Below, piece after piece: positions 17,380 through 26,725 of a DNA stretch of 64,000 nt. The stretch is from NCBI RefSeq assembly GCF_001406815.1, contig NZ_CVRR01000019.1, positions 310,001 to 374,000 on the forward strand, given 5' to 3'. The notes below the pieces were generated by a model, which saw nothing but the letters and a program-made list of their open reading frames with translations, was not told the origin of the DNA and searched no databases. The stretch is from Roseburia faecis. GTDB taxonomy: Bacteria > Bacillota > Clostridia > Lachnospirales > Lachnospiraceae. Positions within the stretch are counted from its first letter, which is position 1. Every line of letters begins with the position of its first letter. Both the position numbers and the translations under genes were made by a program.

Positions 17380-19020
17380 TTACTCCCAATCATCATTTAA
17401 CCAGTTGCGAAGCAGAAGTGCTGCCGCATCCGGATTTTCATCCACAAATTTTTCAATAAGTTTCCGGGTTTCTGATTTTTCCGAATACCCGATATCTTCC
17501 AGATTTTCATCGTCGTTATCTGAAGTAGCCGCCAGCAGGGCATCGACAGACAGTTCCGGCTCCGGCTCTTCCACTTTCTGTTTTCTGGTACTGCGGAATA
17601 CAACATACCCCAGCAACGCAAAAATCAGCACCGCAAGCAGAATCTGTAAAATGTCGGTGAGTCCGAATCCCTTCTTCTGGGATTCCACAAACTGCGGTCT
17701 TTCATAACAGACCAGTTTGATTGCACTAGACTGAATTCCGGTAGCTTTTGCGATAAGGTCAATTTCATCCTGCGTTGCATCCACCTGTACCGGATCACTG
17801 TGTGCGCTCTTAAACTTTTCAAACGTTGTCCCTTTCAGCTGCCCGGAATCTTTCAGTTCGTCCTCATCATAAACAACCCAGCGTGTGGCAGTCACGGCAA
17901 TGGAACTGTTATCATAGTTGATTGCTCCACCGTTTGAAATAGTTTTTATAATTTCCTCATTCGGCGAATATTTTTTATCCACATCCGACACGGAAGATTC
18001 TGTAATCTCGCCATCCTGTGTCACATAGGTTGGCGTATCATCATTGGAATCCGTTCCCGGAGTGGCAGCCTGTCCACCTTTTGCCTCTGAATTATACTCA
18101 GAGCTTTCTGTCAGTTCTCCCTGATCCTGTCCATCATTGTGTGAATAATTGTGAACCGCCTTTTCCACCTTTGACATATCAATATCAAGATTCGGTGCAA
18201 CCTGCACGTCCGAATACATACCGGATTTGACCATTACATCCTTGATACCATTGACCACGGAATTCTTAATGCGGTCTTTGATGTCCAGACTGTCGGAAAC
18301 AACCGTGGCATCATCATCCTGGTCTGCTCCCGAAAACAAGATTTTGGATGTCTTCTGATCCAGAATGGTAATTTTGTCTGTGGAATCATTTCCAAGGGCG
18401 GTTGCCACAAGGCGCGCCACCGAATACGCCTGATCCGAATCCATAGAACCATTCAGGGCAAGCGAAACGCTGGCAGAGCTTTCCTGCATCCGCGAAATCA
18501 GTGTACCGTCATCATCCGGAATATCCAGTGTAACTTTTGCGGAATCAATCAGGTCATTCGCAGCAAGCACATTCTCCAGTTTATCTTCCATATAGCTTTT
18601 GGCAAGTTTCTGTTTATCTGCCTCCGTGGTAGAAAAACTTCCGTCGATATAATCCTTGATGTTCGGATCTGACAGGTCAAATCCCGTTGTATCAATATTA
18701 TTGGATCCCAAAAGCCAGTTTGCCTTGTTCTCATCTTTTTTGTTTACTTCAAAATGTGTGGTATCCGTTACCTTATAATCAATATCACCTTCGCCGTCTA
18801 ACAGATCTTTTACCTGACTGGCTTCTTTTGCGTTCTGGCAGTCAATCAGTGTTGTGTAACTCGGTCTTGATACAACAACTCCCAGTATCACCAGCGCAAG
18901 GATCACCACTGCGGTAAGGCTGATCAGCAGCATTCTTTGTTTATTGGAAAATTTTTTCCACCACTCAACCACACGGTCAAGGATTTTCTGTAACTGTTCT
19001 GGCATGTTTTCGTTCCTCAC
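17380..19020 (-). CDS. fliF: FliF, MS-ring protein
   Basis: 546 residues with transmembrane helices near the N-terminus (about 28-50) and near residue 455. The periplasmic part shows YSVARLVATALGNDSTDKIT and a long Ser/Gly/Thr/Glu-rich insertion. The C-terminal tail (DENPDAAALLLRNWLNDDWE) is the FliG-binding segment. FliF forms the ring on which the export apparatus and C-ring assemble. Confidence 0.96.
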   Translation of the reverse strand: MRNENMPEQLQKILDRVVEWWKKFSNKQRMLLISLTAVVILALVILGVVVSRPSYTTLIDCQNAKEASQVKDLLDGEGDIDYKVTDTTHFEVNKKDENKANWLLGSNNIDTTGFDLSDPNIKDYIDGSFSTTEADKQKLAKSYMEDKLENVLAANDLIDSAKVTLDIPDDDGTLISRMQESSASVSLALNGSMDSDQAYSVARLVATALGNDSTDKITILDQKTSKILFSGADQDDDATVVSDSLDIKDRIKNSVVNGIKDVMVKSGMYSDVQVAPNLDIDMSKVEKAVHNYSHNDGQDQGELTESSEYNSEAKGGQAATPGTDSNDDTPTYVTQDGEITESSVSDVDKKYSPNEEIIKTISNGGAINYDNSSIAVTATRWVVYDEDELKDSGQLKGTTFEKFKSAHSDPVQVDATQDEIDLIAKATGIQSSAIKLVCYERPQFVESQKKGFGLTDILQILLAVLIFALLGYVVFRSTRKQKVEEPEPELSVDALLAATSDNDDENLEDIGYSEKSETRKLIEKFVDENPDAAALLLRNWLNDDWE

Positions 19021-19023
19021 TTA

Positions 19024-19335
19024 CTAGATTGACATCTGCATAATCTCTTTGTATCCGTCAATCAGTTTATCCCGCACTGCAACCGTATACTGCAATGCTA
19101 CATTTGCTTTCGTCTCTGCAATCAGCAGATCATGTGGATTTTCGGCTTCCCCAAGTGCGAACCGTACTTCTTCCGACTCCGCAGTATTTTGCAGGTCATT
19201 GGTTTCATCTACTGATTTCATCGCTGTTGAAAGCACCGCGCTGAAACTGTCATCGTCTCCCGGAACAAGTGCCTCTTTTTTTGCGAATGTATTCAGATAG
19301 TCAGAAGAAACTCCAGACAATTGTGTGATATCCAT
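19024..19335 (-). CDS. fliE: FliE, basal body junction protein
   Basis: 103 residues. The C-terminal NPHDLLIAETKANVALQYTV and AVRDKLIDGYKEIMQMSI is the FliE signature; FliE links the MS ring to the rod. It lies between flgC and fliF as in most Firmicutes. Confidence 0.95.
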   Translation of the reverse strand: MDITQLSGVSSDYLNTFAKKEALVPGDDDSFSAVLSTAMKSVDETNDLQNTAESEEVRFALGEAENPHDLLIAETKANVALQYTVAVRDKLIDGYKEIMQMSI

Positions 19336-19368
19336 GCTTTTGTCCTCTCTCGTATAACTTACTTTTTA

Positions 19369-19815
19369 TTATTGTTTTCCTATGGAAAGTCCCGTGGTTG
19401 CCATACTCTTTGTGGCATCAAACGCAGTCGCATTTGCCTCATATGCACGGGTAGAATCGATCAGATTGGTCATTTCCGTGACCGTGTTTACATTTGGATA
19501 GGATACATATCCGTCCGCATCCGCATCCGGATTGGAAGGATCATATTCTTTCACGAAATCTGTTTCCGTATCTTCCTTTACGGAAGTTACTTTTACACCG
19601 TTTCCGATTGCCGGATTCTGCGATGCAGTTGCATAATATTGGGAAAACGGGGTAACTTTCCGTTCTGCAAAATTTACAATTTTGCGTCGGTACGGACCGC
19701 CGCTCTCTGTTGATGTTGTATTTACATTTGCAATGTTCTCCGCAATGATATCGGTACGGAACCGTTCTGCGGTCATGCCTGACGCGCTGATATTAAACGC
19801 CTGAAATAAAGCCAT
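19369..19815 (-). CDS. flgC: FlgC, proximal rod protein
   Basis: 148 residues. N-terminal ALFQAFNISASGMTAERFRT followed by IIAENIANVNTT, and C-terminal VTEMTNLIDSTRAYEANATA, are conserved rod-protein ends. It polymerises with FlgB, FlgF and FlgG to form the rod. Confidence 0.96.
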   Translation of the reverse strand: MALFQAFNISASGMTAERFRTDIIAENIANVNTTSTESGGPYRRKIVNFAERKVTPFSQYYATASQNPAIGNGVKVTSVKEDTETDFVKEYDPSNPDADADGYVSYPNVNTVTEMTNLIDSTRAYEANATAFDATKSMATTGLSIGKQ

Positions 19816-19828
19816 TTATCTTTCCCCC

Positions 19829-20218
19829 TTACTTAATCACGGAACGCATACGGTCAAACTGTCCGTTAATTCCGGCTGTGATTCCCTGATAGCGGATCTG
19901 TTCGGATGCCAGCTCCACTTCTTCTGTATCAATATCTACATTACTTCCATCCAGCCGATAGGAGTAATTGGAACTGTCCACATAAATCGATGGATTCAGT
20001 CTGGAAAGATCCACGTCTTTCATTTTCGAATCCAGGGACTCATGCTTGCAGCGGCCCAGTTCTGTTTTTAATGTATTTTCAAAATTTAAGTCTTTTCTCT
20101 TATATCCCGGAGTGTTTACATTTGCAATATTGTTAGTCAGAATGTTCTCCCTGCTCCAGCTCGCATCGGCAGCTTTATCCAGAACATTCACATAATTGAA
20201 AGCATCTGTACTCAGCAA
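19829..20218 (-). CDS. flgB: FlgB, proximal rod protein (TTG start)
   Basis: 129 residues. The SRENILTNNIANVNTPGYKR block is the FlgB/rod signature. The start codon is TTG at 20218, supported by a GGAGG site 7 nt upstream and by MLSTDAFNYVNVLDKAADAS matching the expected N-terminus. It is the first gene of the flagellar operon. The promoter lies about 45 bp upstream. Confidence 0.95.
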   Translation of the reverse strand: MLSTDAFNYVNVLDKAADASWSRENILTNNIANVNTPGYKRKDLNFENTLKTELGRCKHESLDSKMKDVDLSRLNPSIYVDSSNYSYRLDGSNVDIDTEEVELASEQIRYQGITAGINGQFDRMRSVIK

Positions 20219-20263
20219 TTTTGTGCCTCCTTATCTAGTATTCCCTATTATCGTATCATACTA

Positions 20264-20291
20264 ATTATAGTATAAATCAAGCAAAATACAA
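20264..20291 (-). promoter_or_regulatory. Sigma-A-type promoter of the flagellar operon
   Basis: On the minus strand TTGTAT and a perfect TATAAT are separated by 16 bp, about 45 bp before the flgB start. This suggests vegetative rather than sigma-D transcription of the large operon. The adjoining codY gene makes CodY control plausible, but I did not find a convincing CodY box. Confidence 0.75.
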
Positions 20292-20315
20292 GTAGTTTTT
20301 TACATAAAATGACAA

Positions 20316-20347
20316 AAAAGGACTTATATTTACATACAAGTCCTTTT
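20316..20347 (-). terminator. Intrinsic terminator of codY
   Basis: A perfect 10-bp stem (AAAAGGACTT with AAGTCCTTTT) with a 12-nt loop is followed on the minus strand by a T-rich stretch. It separates codY from the flagellar operon promoter. Confidence 0.85.
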
Positions 20348-20369
20348 GCTGTCCGCTCGGTTCCATCCT

Positions 20370-21149
20370 TTATTTTGCATTTTTTCTTTTCAGTTCTGCA
20401 AGTTCATCGAAAACCACGTCATTGACAACCTTTATGTAAGTTCCTTTCATGCCGGAAGAACGCGATTCGATCACGCCCGCACTCTCAAACTTACGAAGTG
20501 CATTTACAATCACGGAACGGGTAATTCCCACGCGATCCGCAATTCTGCTTGCAACAAGAATTCCCTCATTGCCATCCAGTTCATCAAAGATGTGGGTGAT
20601 TGCCTCAAGTTCCGAGAAAGAAAGTGTGCTGATCGCAGATTTTACGATTGCAACCTTTCTCGCTTCCTCTGCGCTCTCTTCGTTTACAGAACGCATCATT
20701 TCCAGCCCTACCACCGTTGTTCCGTACTCTGTCAGAATAATGTCATCAATGTCATATTCCGTTTCGCACCGGTATTCAAATAAGGTTCCCAGCCGCTCCC
20801 CGGCAATATCAATCGGGGTAATGATGGCCCGGTACTTTTTGGATTCATCTCCGAATCCGAGCGTTTCCAGATTTACGTTCTCTTTTGTGGAAAGTATTCC
20901 CAGAAGACGCTCATTGAGTTCTGCATCAATATATCCGCCGACTTCATCCACGATCAGTTCCTGCAGTTCCTCAACCCCTTTGCATACACTGGAACCTAAA
21001 ACCTTTCCCTTCTTGCTTATTACAAGGATGTTGGAATCAAGAATTCCCGTCAGGACTTCACAGATATCGTTAAATACCACCTTGGACGAATTATTGTTAT
21101 GAAGCAGTTTATTTATTTTTCTTGTCTTGTCTAGAAGTTGAACACTCAT
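20370..21149 (-). CDS. codY: CodY, GTP/branched-chain amino acid-sensing regulator
   Basis: 259 residues. The N-terminal GAF-type effector domain begins MSVQLLDKTRKINKLLHNNN. The C-terminal winged helix (ASRIADRVGITRSVIVNALR, then GVIESRSSGMKGTYIKV) is the CodY DNA-binding signature. It is a global nutritional regulator of Firmicutes. It lies between topA and flgB, an arrangement also seen in Bacillus. Confidence 0.96.
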   Translation of the reverse strand: MSVQLLDKTRKINKLLHNNNSSKVVFNDICEVLTGILDSNILVISKKGKVLGSSVCKGVEELQELIVDEVGGYIDAELNERLLGILSTKENVNLETLGFGDESKKYRAIITPIDIAGERLGTLFEYRCETEYDIDDIILTEYGTTVVGLEMMRSVNEESAEEARKVAIVKSAISTLSFSELEAITHIFDELDGNEGILVASRIADRVGITRSVIVNALRKFESAGVIESRSSGMKGTYIKVVNDVVFDELAELKRKNAK

Positions 21150-21182
21150 GTTTTTCCTCCTGTCTTTATCACAGATATCATG

Positions 21183-21211
21183 AGTGTAGCACTATTTATC
21201 AGACAATTCAA
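21183..21211 (-). promoter_or_regulatory. Putative codY promoter
   Basis: Minus strand TTGAAT, 17-bp spacer, TACACT, about 35 bp before the codY start. A GGAGG site precedes the ATG. Confidence 0.55.
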
Positions 21212-21232
21212 TATTTTTTGAAAAATTTACGA

Positions 21233-23311
21233 CTATTCTGTTTCTTTTTCTTTTGCTTCCGTGTAACCGCAATGTTCATCCGCACATGCAAGCTTGTTTC
21301 CTTTTTCTACCATATAGCCTCCACAGCGCGGACATTTCTTTTCCACCGGACGCCCCCAGCTCATGAAATCACATTCCGGATAATCAATGCATCCATAGTA
21401 TCTTCTGCCCTTGCGTGTCATTTTGATGACCACGTCTTTTCCGCATTTCGGACATGCGACACCAATCTTTTCATAATATGGCTTGGTATTCCGGCACTCC
21501 GGGAATCCCGGACATGCCAGGAACTTTCCATGCGGTCCATACTTGATTACCATATTGCGGCCACACACTTCACAGATTTCATCCGTCACTTCATCTTCAA
21601 TGGTAATCTTTTCGAGATCTTTTTCCGCGGCCTCCACAGCCTCTTCCAGATCCGGATAAAAATTCGCAACAACCGTTTTCCAGTTTAAATGTCCTTCCGC
21701 AACACTGTCTAAAAGAGATTCCATATTTGCAGTAAAATGTTCGTCTACAATAGTCGGGAAAGATTCCTTCATAATGGAATTGACAACGGAACCGATCTCT
21801 GTCACATAAAGGTTCTTATTTTCCTTTGTGATATAACGTCTGGCAATGATCGTTGTGATGGTCGGGGAATAGGTGCTTGGGCGTCCGATTCCGAGTTCTT
21901 CGAGTGTTTTTACCAGCGAAGCTTCCGTATAATGTGCCGGTGGCTGTGTAAAATGCTGCTTCGGATCGAATTCTTCAAGTTTTAATTTTGTATCTTTATC
22001 AATTGATTTTAAAAGTACCTGTTTTTCCTGCTTTTCATCATCTGCTTCCGTATAGGCCAGCATAAATCCGTCAAAAGCTACTTTGGAAGTAGAAACGCGG
22101 AATGTATAATCTCCCGCTGCAATGTTAACGGTTGTTGTCTCATACTTTGCGTTTGCCATACGGCTTGCGGCAAAGCGTTTCCAGATCAGCTGGTATAAAC
22201 GGAACTGATCCCGGCTTAACGACTCTTTAATCTCGGACGGAATACGGTTAATATCGGTCGGACGGATCGCTTCGTGCGCATCCTGAATCTTTGCATTGCT
22301 CTTCTTGCTTCCTTCTCCGTCAGACAGATATTCCTCTCCGTAGCTTTCGGAAATAAAGGCACGCGCTGCTTCATCCGCCTCTTCCGAAATACGAACGGAA
22401 TCCGTACGCAGATAGGTGATGATACCGACCGTTCCCTGTCCTTTGATATCCACACCTTCATACAGCTGCTGTGCAATCCGCATCGTCTTCGAGATCGGGA
22501 AATTCAGCGCTTTGGAAGCTTCCTGCTGCAAAGTACTGGTTGTAAAAGGAAGCGGCGCTTTTTTTGTGCGCTCTCCCTTTTTCATATCGCAGACTTTAAA
22601 TTCTTTGCCTTTTAATTCCGCAAGCACCTGATTCATCTGTTCCTCGGAAGAAATCTCAAACTTTTCGCCGCCTTTGTCCAGCAGCTTTGCTGTAATCGGT
22701 TTTTTCTCACCTTCCGGCAGGAGGCTTGCCTCTAAAGACCAGTACTCCTCCGGAATAAATGCATCAATTTCTTCCTCACGGTCACACACAATCCGTAAAG
22801 CAACGGATTGTACACGACCGGCACTCAGCCCTCTTTTTACTTTTGCCCATAACAACGGGCTGATCCGGTAACCAACCATACGGTCCAGCATACGTCTCGC
22901 CTGCTGTGCATCAACCAGATCCATATCAATCTCACGCGGTGTCTTTAAGGATGCTTTTACCGCTGTTTTTGTAATTTCGTTAAAACTGATTCTGCTGACA
23001 TCTTTGTCGTCCAGTTTCAACGCCTTGGTTAAATGCCAGGAAATTGCCTCTCCTTCACGGTCCGGGTCAGTTGCGAGATAAATTTTATCCGCTTTCTTTA
23101 CTTCTTTTCTCAGCTTTGCAAGAATCTCTCCCTTTCCACGAATCGTAATATATTTCGGTTCAAAATCATTTTCCGGAGAAAATCCGAGCTGACTCTTCGG
23201 AAGATCTCTCACATGCCCGTTACTTGCCATGACCTCATAATTTTTTCCCAGAAATTTTTTAATCGTCTTCACCTTTGCCGGTGACTCCACGATTACCAGA
23301 TACTTTGCCAT
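21233..23311 (-). CDS. topA: DNA topoisomerase I
   Basis: 692 residues. Type IA topoisomerase with TOPRIM domain (KYLVIVESPAKVKTIKKFLG; YLATDPDREGEAISWHL) and the catalytic tyrosine motif GIITYLRTDSVRIS. Three C-terminal zinc fingers are visible with Cys-x2-Cys pairs (CEVCGR, CPKCGK, CPRCGG). It relaxes negative supercoils. It lies 20 bp after dprA. Confidence 0.98.
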   Translation of the reverse strand: MAKYLVIVESPAKVKTIKKFLGKNYEVMASNGHVRDLPKSQLGFSPENDFEPKYITIRGKGEILAKLRKEVKKADKIYLATDPDREGEAISWHLTKALKLDDKDVSRISFNEITKTAVKASLKTPREIDMDLVDAQQARRMLDRMVGYRISPLLWAKVKRGLSAGRVQSVALRIVCDREEEIDAFIPEEYWSLEASLLPEGEKKPITAKLLDKGGEKFEISSEEQMNQVLAELKGKEFKVCDMKKGERTKKAPLPFTTSTLQQEASKALNFPISKTMRIAQQLYEGVDIKGQGTVGIITYLRTDSVRISEEADEAARAFISESYGEEYLSDGEGSKKSNAKIQDAHEAIRPTDINRIPSEIKESLSRDQFRLYQLIWKRFAASRMANAKYETTTVNIAAGDYTFRVSTSKVAFDGFMLAYTEADDEKQEKQVLLKSIDKDTKLKLEEFDPKQHFTQPPAHYTEASLVKTLEELGIGRPSTYSPTITTIIARRYITKENKNLYVTEIGSVVNSIMKESFPTIVDEHFTANMESLLDSVAEGHLNWKTVVANFYPDLEEAVEAAEKDLEKITIEDEVTDEICEVCGRNMVIKYGPHGKFLACPGFPECRNTKPYYEKIGVACPKCGKDVVIKMTRKGRRYYGCIDYPECDFMSWGRPVEKKCPRCGGYMVEKGNKLACADEHCGYTEAKEKETE

Positions 23312-23330
23312 TTGGTGCTCCTTATATCAT

Positions 23331-24410
23331 CTAAATTGTTTTTATATAATAATTCGGAATGGTCTCCTGAATGAACCCTTTCTGTTCCAGCCTCTCTAAA
23401 ACCGGCAGAATTTCTACCAGACCATAGGGACTTTTTTCGATCAGGGTTCCAAGACCCACCGGATAAAAATCTAATAAAGCATACACCAACGATTCGTCTT
23501 TTTCAAGAAGATTTTTTCTAAAGTCTATTTGTGTCGTTATATTTTTGGGCTGTAATTGCAGTTCCTGCAGGAAATCTTCCACACTTACAAAAATGCCGGC
23601 GCCCTGCTGGATCAGATGGTTGGTTCCTTCACTCAGGGCATCCGTAACTCTCCCGGGAAGGGCATACACTTCCTTTCCCTGTTCCATGGCATAGTCCGCA
23701 GTAATCAGCGATCCGCTCTTTTTTCTTGCCTCCATCACAATCACGTAATCCGCAAGTCCGGCTATGATACGGTTTCTTTGCGGAAAATATCCCGGCAGCG
23801 GCGGTGTGCCCGGCGGATATTCCGACAAAATACCTCCCCGATCCTTCATTTTTTCATATAAATACCGGTTTCTTTTCGGATAACACACATCCACGCCACA
23901 GCCCAGTACCGCATAGGTATCCCCGTTTTCTTCCAGTGCTCCGCTATGCGCATCAGCATCAATCCCCATCGCCATGCCGCTGATGATATCCATCCGGTTC
24001 TGCGCAAGTGCCCTCGCCAGTTTCCCCGTAATCTGGCTTCCATAGGCACTTCTTGTCCGCGCCCCGACAATTGCCACACTCTTTCGTGTTTCTTCCGGCA
24101 GCCTGCCAATATAATACAGCGCATAAGGTGTTGCAGAAATCCGGCGGAGCTTTTGCGGATACCGTGCTTCTTCCACGCAGACAAAACCGATTCCTTCCCC
24201 CTGCAGTTTTCCCCAGTGCTCCTGTACATCCCAGTGCCGTCTGGATTGTGTGATTTTTTCCACATCCTTTTCATCCAGAACCCGGATTTTTTTCATTTGG
24301 GACTCCTGCAAGGCATACAGTTCTTCCGCACCGATCCCTTCTGTCATAAGCCCCGTCAGTTTATGTACGGTCAGTCCGGTATTTGCAAGCCAGTACGCAT
24401 ACATGCTCAT
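23331..24410 (-). CDS. dprA: DprA/Smf, DNA processing protein
   Basis: 359 residues. The Rossmann-like DprA core shows VAIVGARTRSAYG, ISGMAMGIDADAHSGAL and AVLGCGVDVCYPKRNRYLYE. It loads RecA on incoming single-stranded DNA during transformation and may serve other recombination roles. It overlaps the comM-like gene by 4 bp. Confidence 0.95.
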   Translation of the reverse strand: MSMYAYWLANTGLTVHKLTGLMTEGIGAEELYALQESQMKKIRVLDEKDVEKITQSRRHWDVQEHWGKLQGEGIGFVCVEEARYPQKLRRISATPYALYYIGRLPEETRKSVAIVGARTRSAYGSQITGKLARALAQNRMDIISGMAMGIDADAHSGALEENGDTYAVLGCGVDVCYPKRNRYLYEKMKDRGGILSEYPPGTPPLPGYFPQRNRIIAGLADYVIVMEARKKSGSLITADYAMEQGKEVYALPGRVTDALSEGTNHLIQQGAGIFVSVEDFLQELQLQPKNITTQIDFRKNLLEKDESLVYALLDFYPVGLGTLIEKSPYGLVEILPVLERLEQKGFIQETIPNYYIKTI

Positions 24411-25939
24411 TCTTCCATACCTCCCCAGAATTTATCCCCGATACTCCGGTAACACACAGCTTCTGTCAGATCACAGACACGGATGTTTTCCGCCTTTTGT
24501 GTATCGGCAATTGTTCGTGCCACCCGGAGGATTTTATGGTAGGTGCGCGCAGTAAGTGACAGTTTATGAAACATTTTTTCCATATACCGCTGCTCCTTTT
24601 CTCCCAGCCGGCAGAACTGGTTTAATTTTGCGGCCGGAATTCCACTGTTGTGAGAAAAATTTTCGTCTTTGAATCGAAAAATCTGGCGTTCCTGACACTC
24701 ACACACCCGGTCCCGGATGGTCTTTGAACTCTCATTATTACCGTTTCCCGTCAGTTCTTCATACGTAACCATCGGCGCTTCCACACAAAGATCCATGCGG
24801 TCAATCAGCGGCTGGGAAATCCGGTCAAAATACCGCTGCAGGGATGCCTGTGTGCATCTGCACCGATTCCGGTCCGGATAATATCCGCAATTGCATGGAT
24901 TCATAGATGCCAGAAGTAAAAAATCCGATGGATAGGTCACACTGCCGACCGCGCGCGTCAAATGAATCTGATGTTCCTCCAACGGTTGACGCAGCACTTC
25001 CATCGTTGATTTGGAAAATTCCGGGAGTTCATCCAGAAAAAGCACACCATGATGTGCCAGTGAAATCTCTCCCGGCCGGATACTTCGTCCACCGCCGGCA
25101 AGCCCTGCCATGCTGACCGTATGATGCGGACTGCGAAACGGCCGTTCCTGCAACAGTGTCCGGGAGTCTGCCAGCAGACCGCAGACACTGTATATTTTTG
25201 AAACCTCCAGCTGCTCTTTTTTTGTAAGTGGCGGCAGGATTGTAGCCATTCGCTCGGAGATCATGGTTTTTCCGGCTCCCGGCGGCCCGACCATAAGCAT
25301 ATTGTGCATTCCGGACGCTGCGATTTCCGCTGCCCGTTTCAAAAACTGCTGCCCGTTTACTTCGGAAAAATCCGGCACCCCATGGGATCTGTTCTGCCGC
25401 CGGCCTGCATATGCAGGCTCTTTATAACCGCCATCCTGCAGATAGCCGATCACCGATTCCAATGCAGGAAATCCGCAGACATCCGCCCCCTGCACCAGAC
25501 GGCTTTCCATAAGATTATCCGCCGGAACAACAAATTTATGAATTCCTTCCTTTACTCCATCCGAAACCATCGGCAGAATTCCCCGGACCGGCAGTAACTG
25601 TCCACTTAAATTCAACTCCCCGGAAAAAATCGTGTCCACGCACTTCTCCGGTTTTACCAGCCCCATGGCAACCAGCAGTGCAACCGCAATCGGCAGGTCA
25701 AATCCGGTTCCGGTTTTCCTTATATTTGCCGGAGAAAGATTTACGGTAATCCGCTTTGCAGGCAGAAGAATTCCGCAATTGTGAAGCGCCGTACGCACTC
25801 GTTCCTTCGCCTCCCGCACCTCCGGAGAAAGATATCCTACCATATCAAACACCGGCATTCCCATGCTGATATCCACCTCTACCTGTACCGGCATTGCGCA
25901 GATTCCATCCAGCATGGATGTCCTGATTTGGCTATACAT
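24407..25939 (-). CDS. comM: ComM/YifB-family Mg-chelatase-like AAA+ ATPase
   Basis: 510 residues. I chose the ATG at 25939 (MYSQIRTSMLDGICAMPVQV) because it has a GAGGTG ribosome site and matches family starts; a longer frame runs into the sigK terminator. Visible are the N-terminal ChlI-type domain (VFDMVGYLSPEVREAKERV), Walker A MVGPPGAGKTMIS, Walker B LFLDELPEF and the C-terminal four-Cys-type region near MNPCNCGYYPD. ComM-type helicases promote branch migration in transformation. Confidence 0.93.
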   Translation of the reverse strand: MYSQIRTSMLDGICAMPVQVEVDISMGMPVFDMVGYLSPEVREAKERVRTALHNCGILLPAKRITVNLSPANIRKTGTGFDLPIAVALLVAMGLVKPEKCVDTIFSGELNLSGQLLPVRGILPMVSDGVKEGIHKFVVPADNLMESRLVQGADVCGFPALESVIGYLQDGGYKEPAYAGRRQNRSHGVPDFSEVNGQQFLKRAAEIAASGMHNMLMVGPPGAGKTMISERMATILPPLTKKEQLEVSKIYSVCGLLADSRTLLQERPFRSPHHTVSMAGLAGGGRSIRPGEISLAHHGVLFLDELPEFSKSTMEVLRQPLEEHQIHLTRAVGSVTYPSDFLLLASMNPCNCGYYPDRNRCRCTQASLQRYFDRISQPLIDRMDLCVEAPMVTYEELTGNGNNESSKTIRDRVCECQERQIFRFKDENFSHNSGIPAAKLNQFCRLGEKEQRYMEKMFHKLSLTARTYHKILRVARTIADTQKAENIRVCDLTEAVCYRSIGDKFWGGMEE

Positions 25940-25987
25940 ATTCACCTCATTCCAACAAATGGGAATTTTGCACAGACACATGCATGA

Positions 25988-26026
25988 AAAAAGATGCATT
26001 TACCTTATCATAAAATGCATCTTTTT
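25988..26026 (-). terminator. Intrinsic terminator of the sigK-like gene
   Basis: A perfect 14-bp inverted repeat (AAAAAGATGCATTT with AAATGCATCTTTTT) with an 11-nt loop, flanked by A and T runs, so it can act in both directions. It lies 10 bp after the sigK-like stop. Confidence 0.88.
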
Positions 26027-26035
26027 GCAACGACT

Positions 26036-26659
26036 TTATTCGCTTATCACTTTTTTAAGTTTTTCCAGTGCTCTCTTTTCAATCCTGGAAACATAGGAAC
26101 GGGAGATTCCAAGTGCCCGCGCGATTTCTCTCTGGGTCAGTTCCTGATTTCCTCCGATTCCATATCTTCGCCGAATGATAAATGCTTCTCTCTCGCTTAA
26201 CACATCATTCATAAAGGTACAGATTTTTTTCATCTGCTCCCTTTTTGTCACTTCATCTGCTACATTTTTATCATGAAACTCCAGCACATCGACAAGCTGA
26301 ATCTGGTTTCCTTCTTTGTCTGTACCAATCGGTTCAAACATAGAAACTTCTTTGCGCTGTTTTTTCTTTGATCGCAGATGCATCAGCAATTCATTGTCCA
26401 CACACCGGATGGCATACGTTGCAAATTTATTTCCGTATTCCGGCCGGAAACTGTCTACTGCTTTCATCAGTCCGATCGTACCGATGGAAATCAGATCCTC
26501 CTGTTCTTCTTCCGAACTGACATATTTTTTTGCGACATGGGCTACCAGGCGCATGTTGTGCAACACCAGTTCTTCCTTTGCCCCTTGCTCGCCATTTTTT
26601 AATCTGCACAGACAGTCTGTTTCCTCTTCCTGTGTCAGGGGAACCAAAAATGTTTTCAC
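26036..26659 (-). CDS. sigK: Sporulation sigma factor, SigK type, without pro-sequence
   Basis: 207-residue sigma-70 family protein. LRLVAHVAKKYVSSEEEQED and LISIGTIGLMKAVDSF form region 2; DNELLMHLRSKKKQRKEVS and PIGTDKEGNQIQLVDVL are very close to the B. subtilis SigK segment; REIARALGISRSYVSRIEKR is region 4.2. GTG start at 26659 with an AAAAGG site. Unlike B. subtilis SigK there is no 20-residue hydrophobic pro-sequence: MKTFLVPLTQEEE begins directly at the mature-like region, as in C. difficile. The gene is contiguous, with no skin-type insertion. SigE is a possible alternative, but the length and the DKEGN block favour SigK. Confidence 0.8.
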   Translation of the reverse strand: MKTFLVPLTQEEETDCLCRLKNGEQGAKEELVLHNMRLVAHVAKKYVSSEEEQEDLISIGTIGLMKAVDSFRPEYGNKFATYAIRCVDNELLMHLRSKKKQRKEVSMFEPIGTDKEGNQIQLVDVLEFHDKNVADEVTKREQMKKICTFMNDVLSEREAFIIRRRYGIGGNQELTQREIARALGISRSYVSRIEKRALEKLKKVISE

Positions 26660-26687
26660 ACAGCACCTTTTCCAACAGCTTTCTAAT

Positions 26688-26695
26688 ATTCTATG
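26688..26695 (-). promoter_or_regulatory. Possible sigma-E -10 element upstream of sigK
   Basis: CATAGAAT on the minus strand, about 30 bp before the GTG, resembles the mother-cell sigma-E -10 consensus CATACA-T. No convincing -35 was found, so this is tentative. Confidence 0.3.
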
Positions 26696-26725
26696 TCAGC
26701 AGAAGGCATTCTGTGCTTTTCCCTT

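Noticed and set aside
20292-20310. CodY-binding box upstream of flgB
   Set aside because: No sequence close enough to the AATTTTCWGAAAATT consensus was seen.
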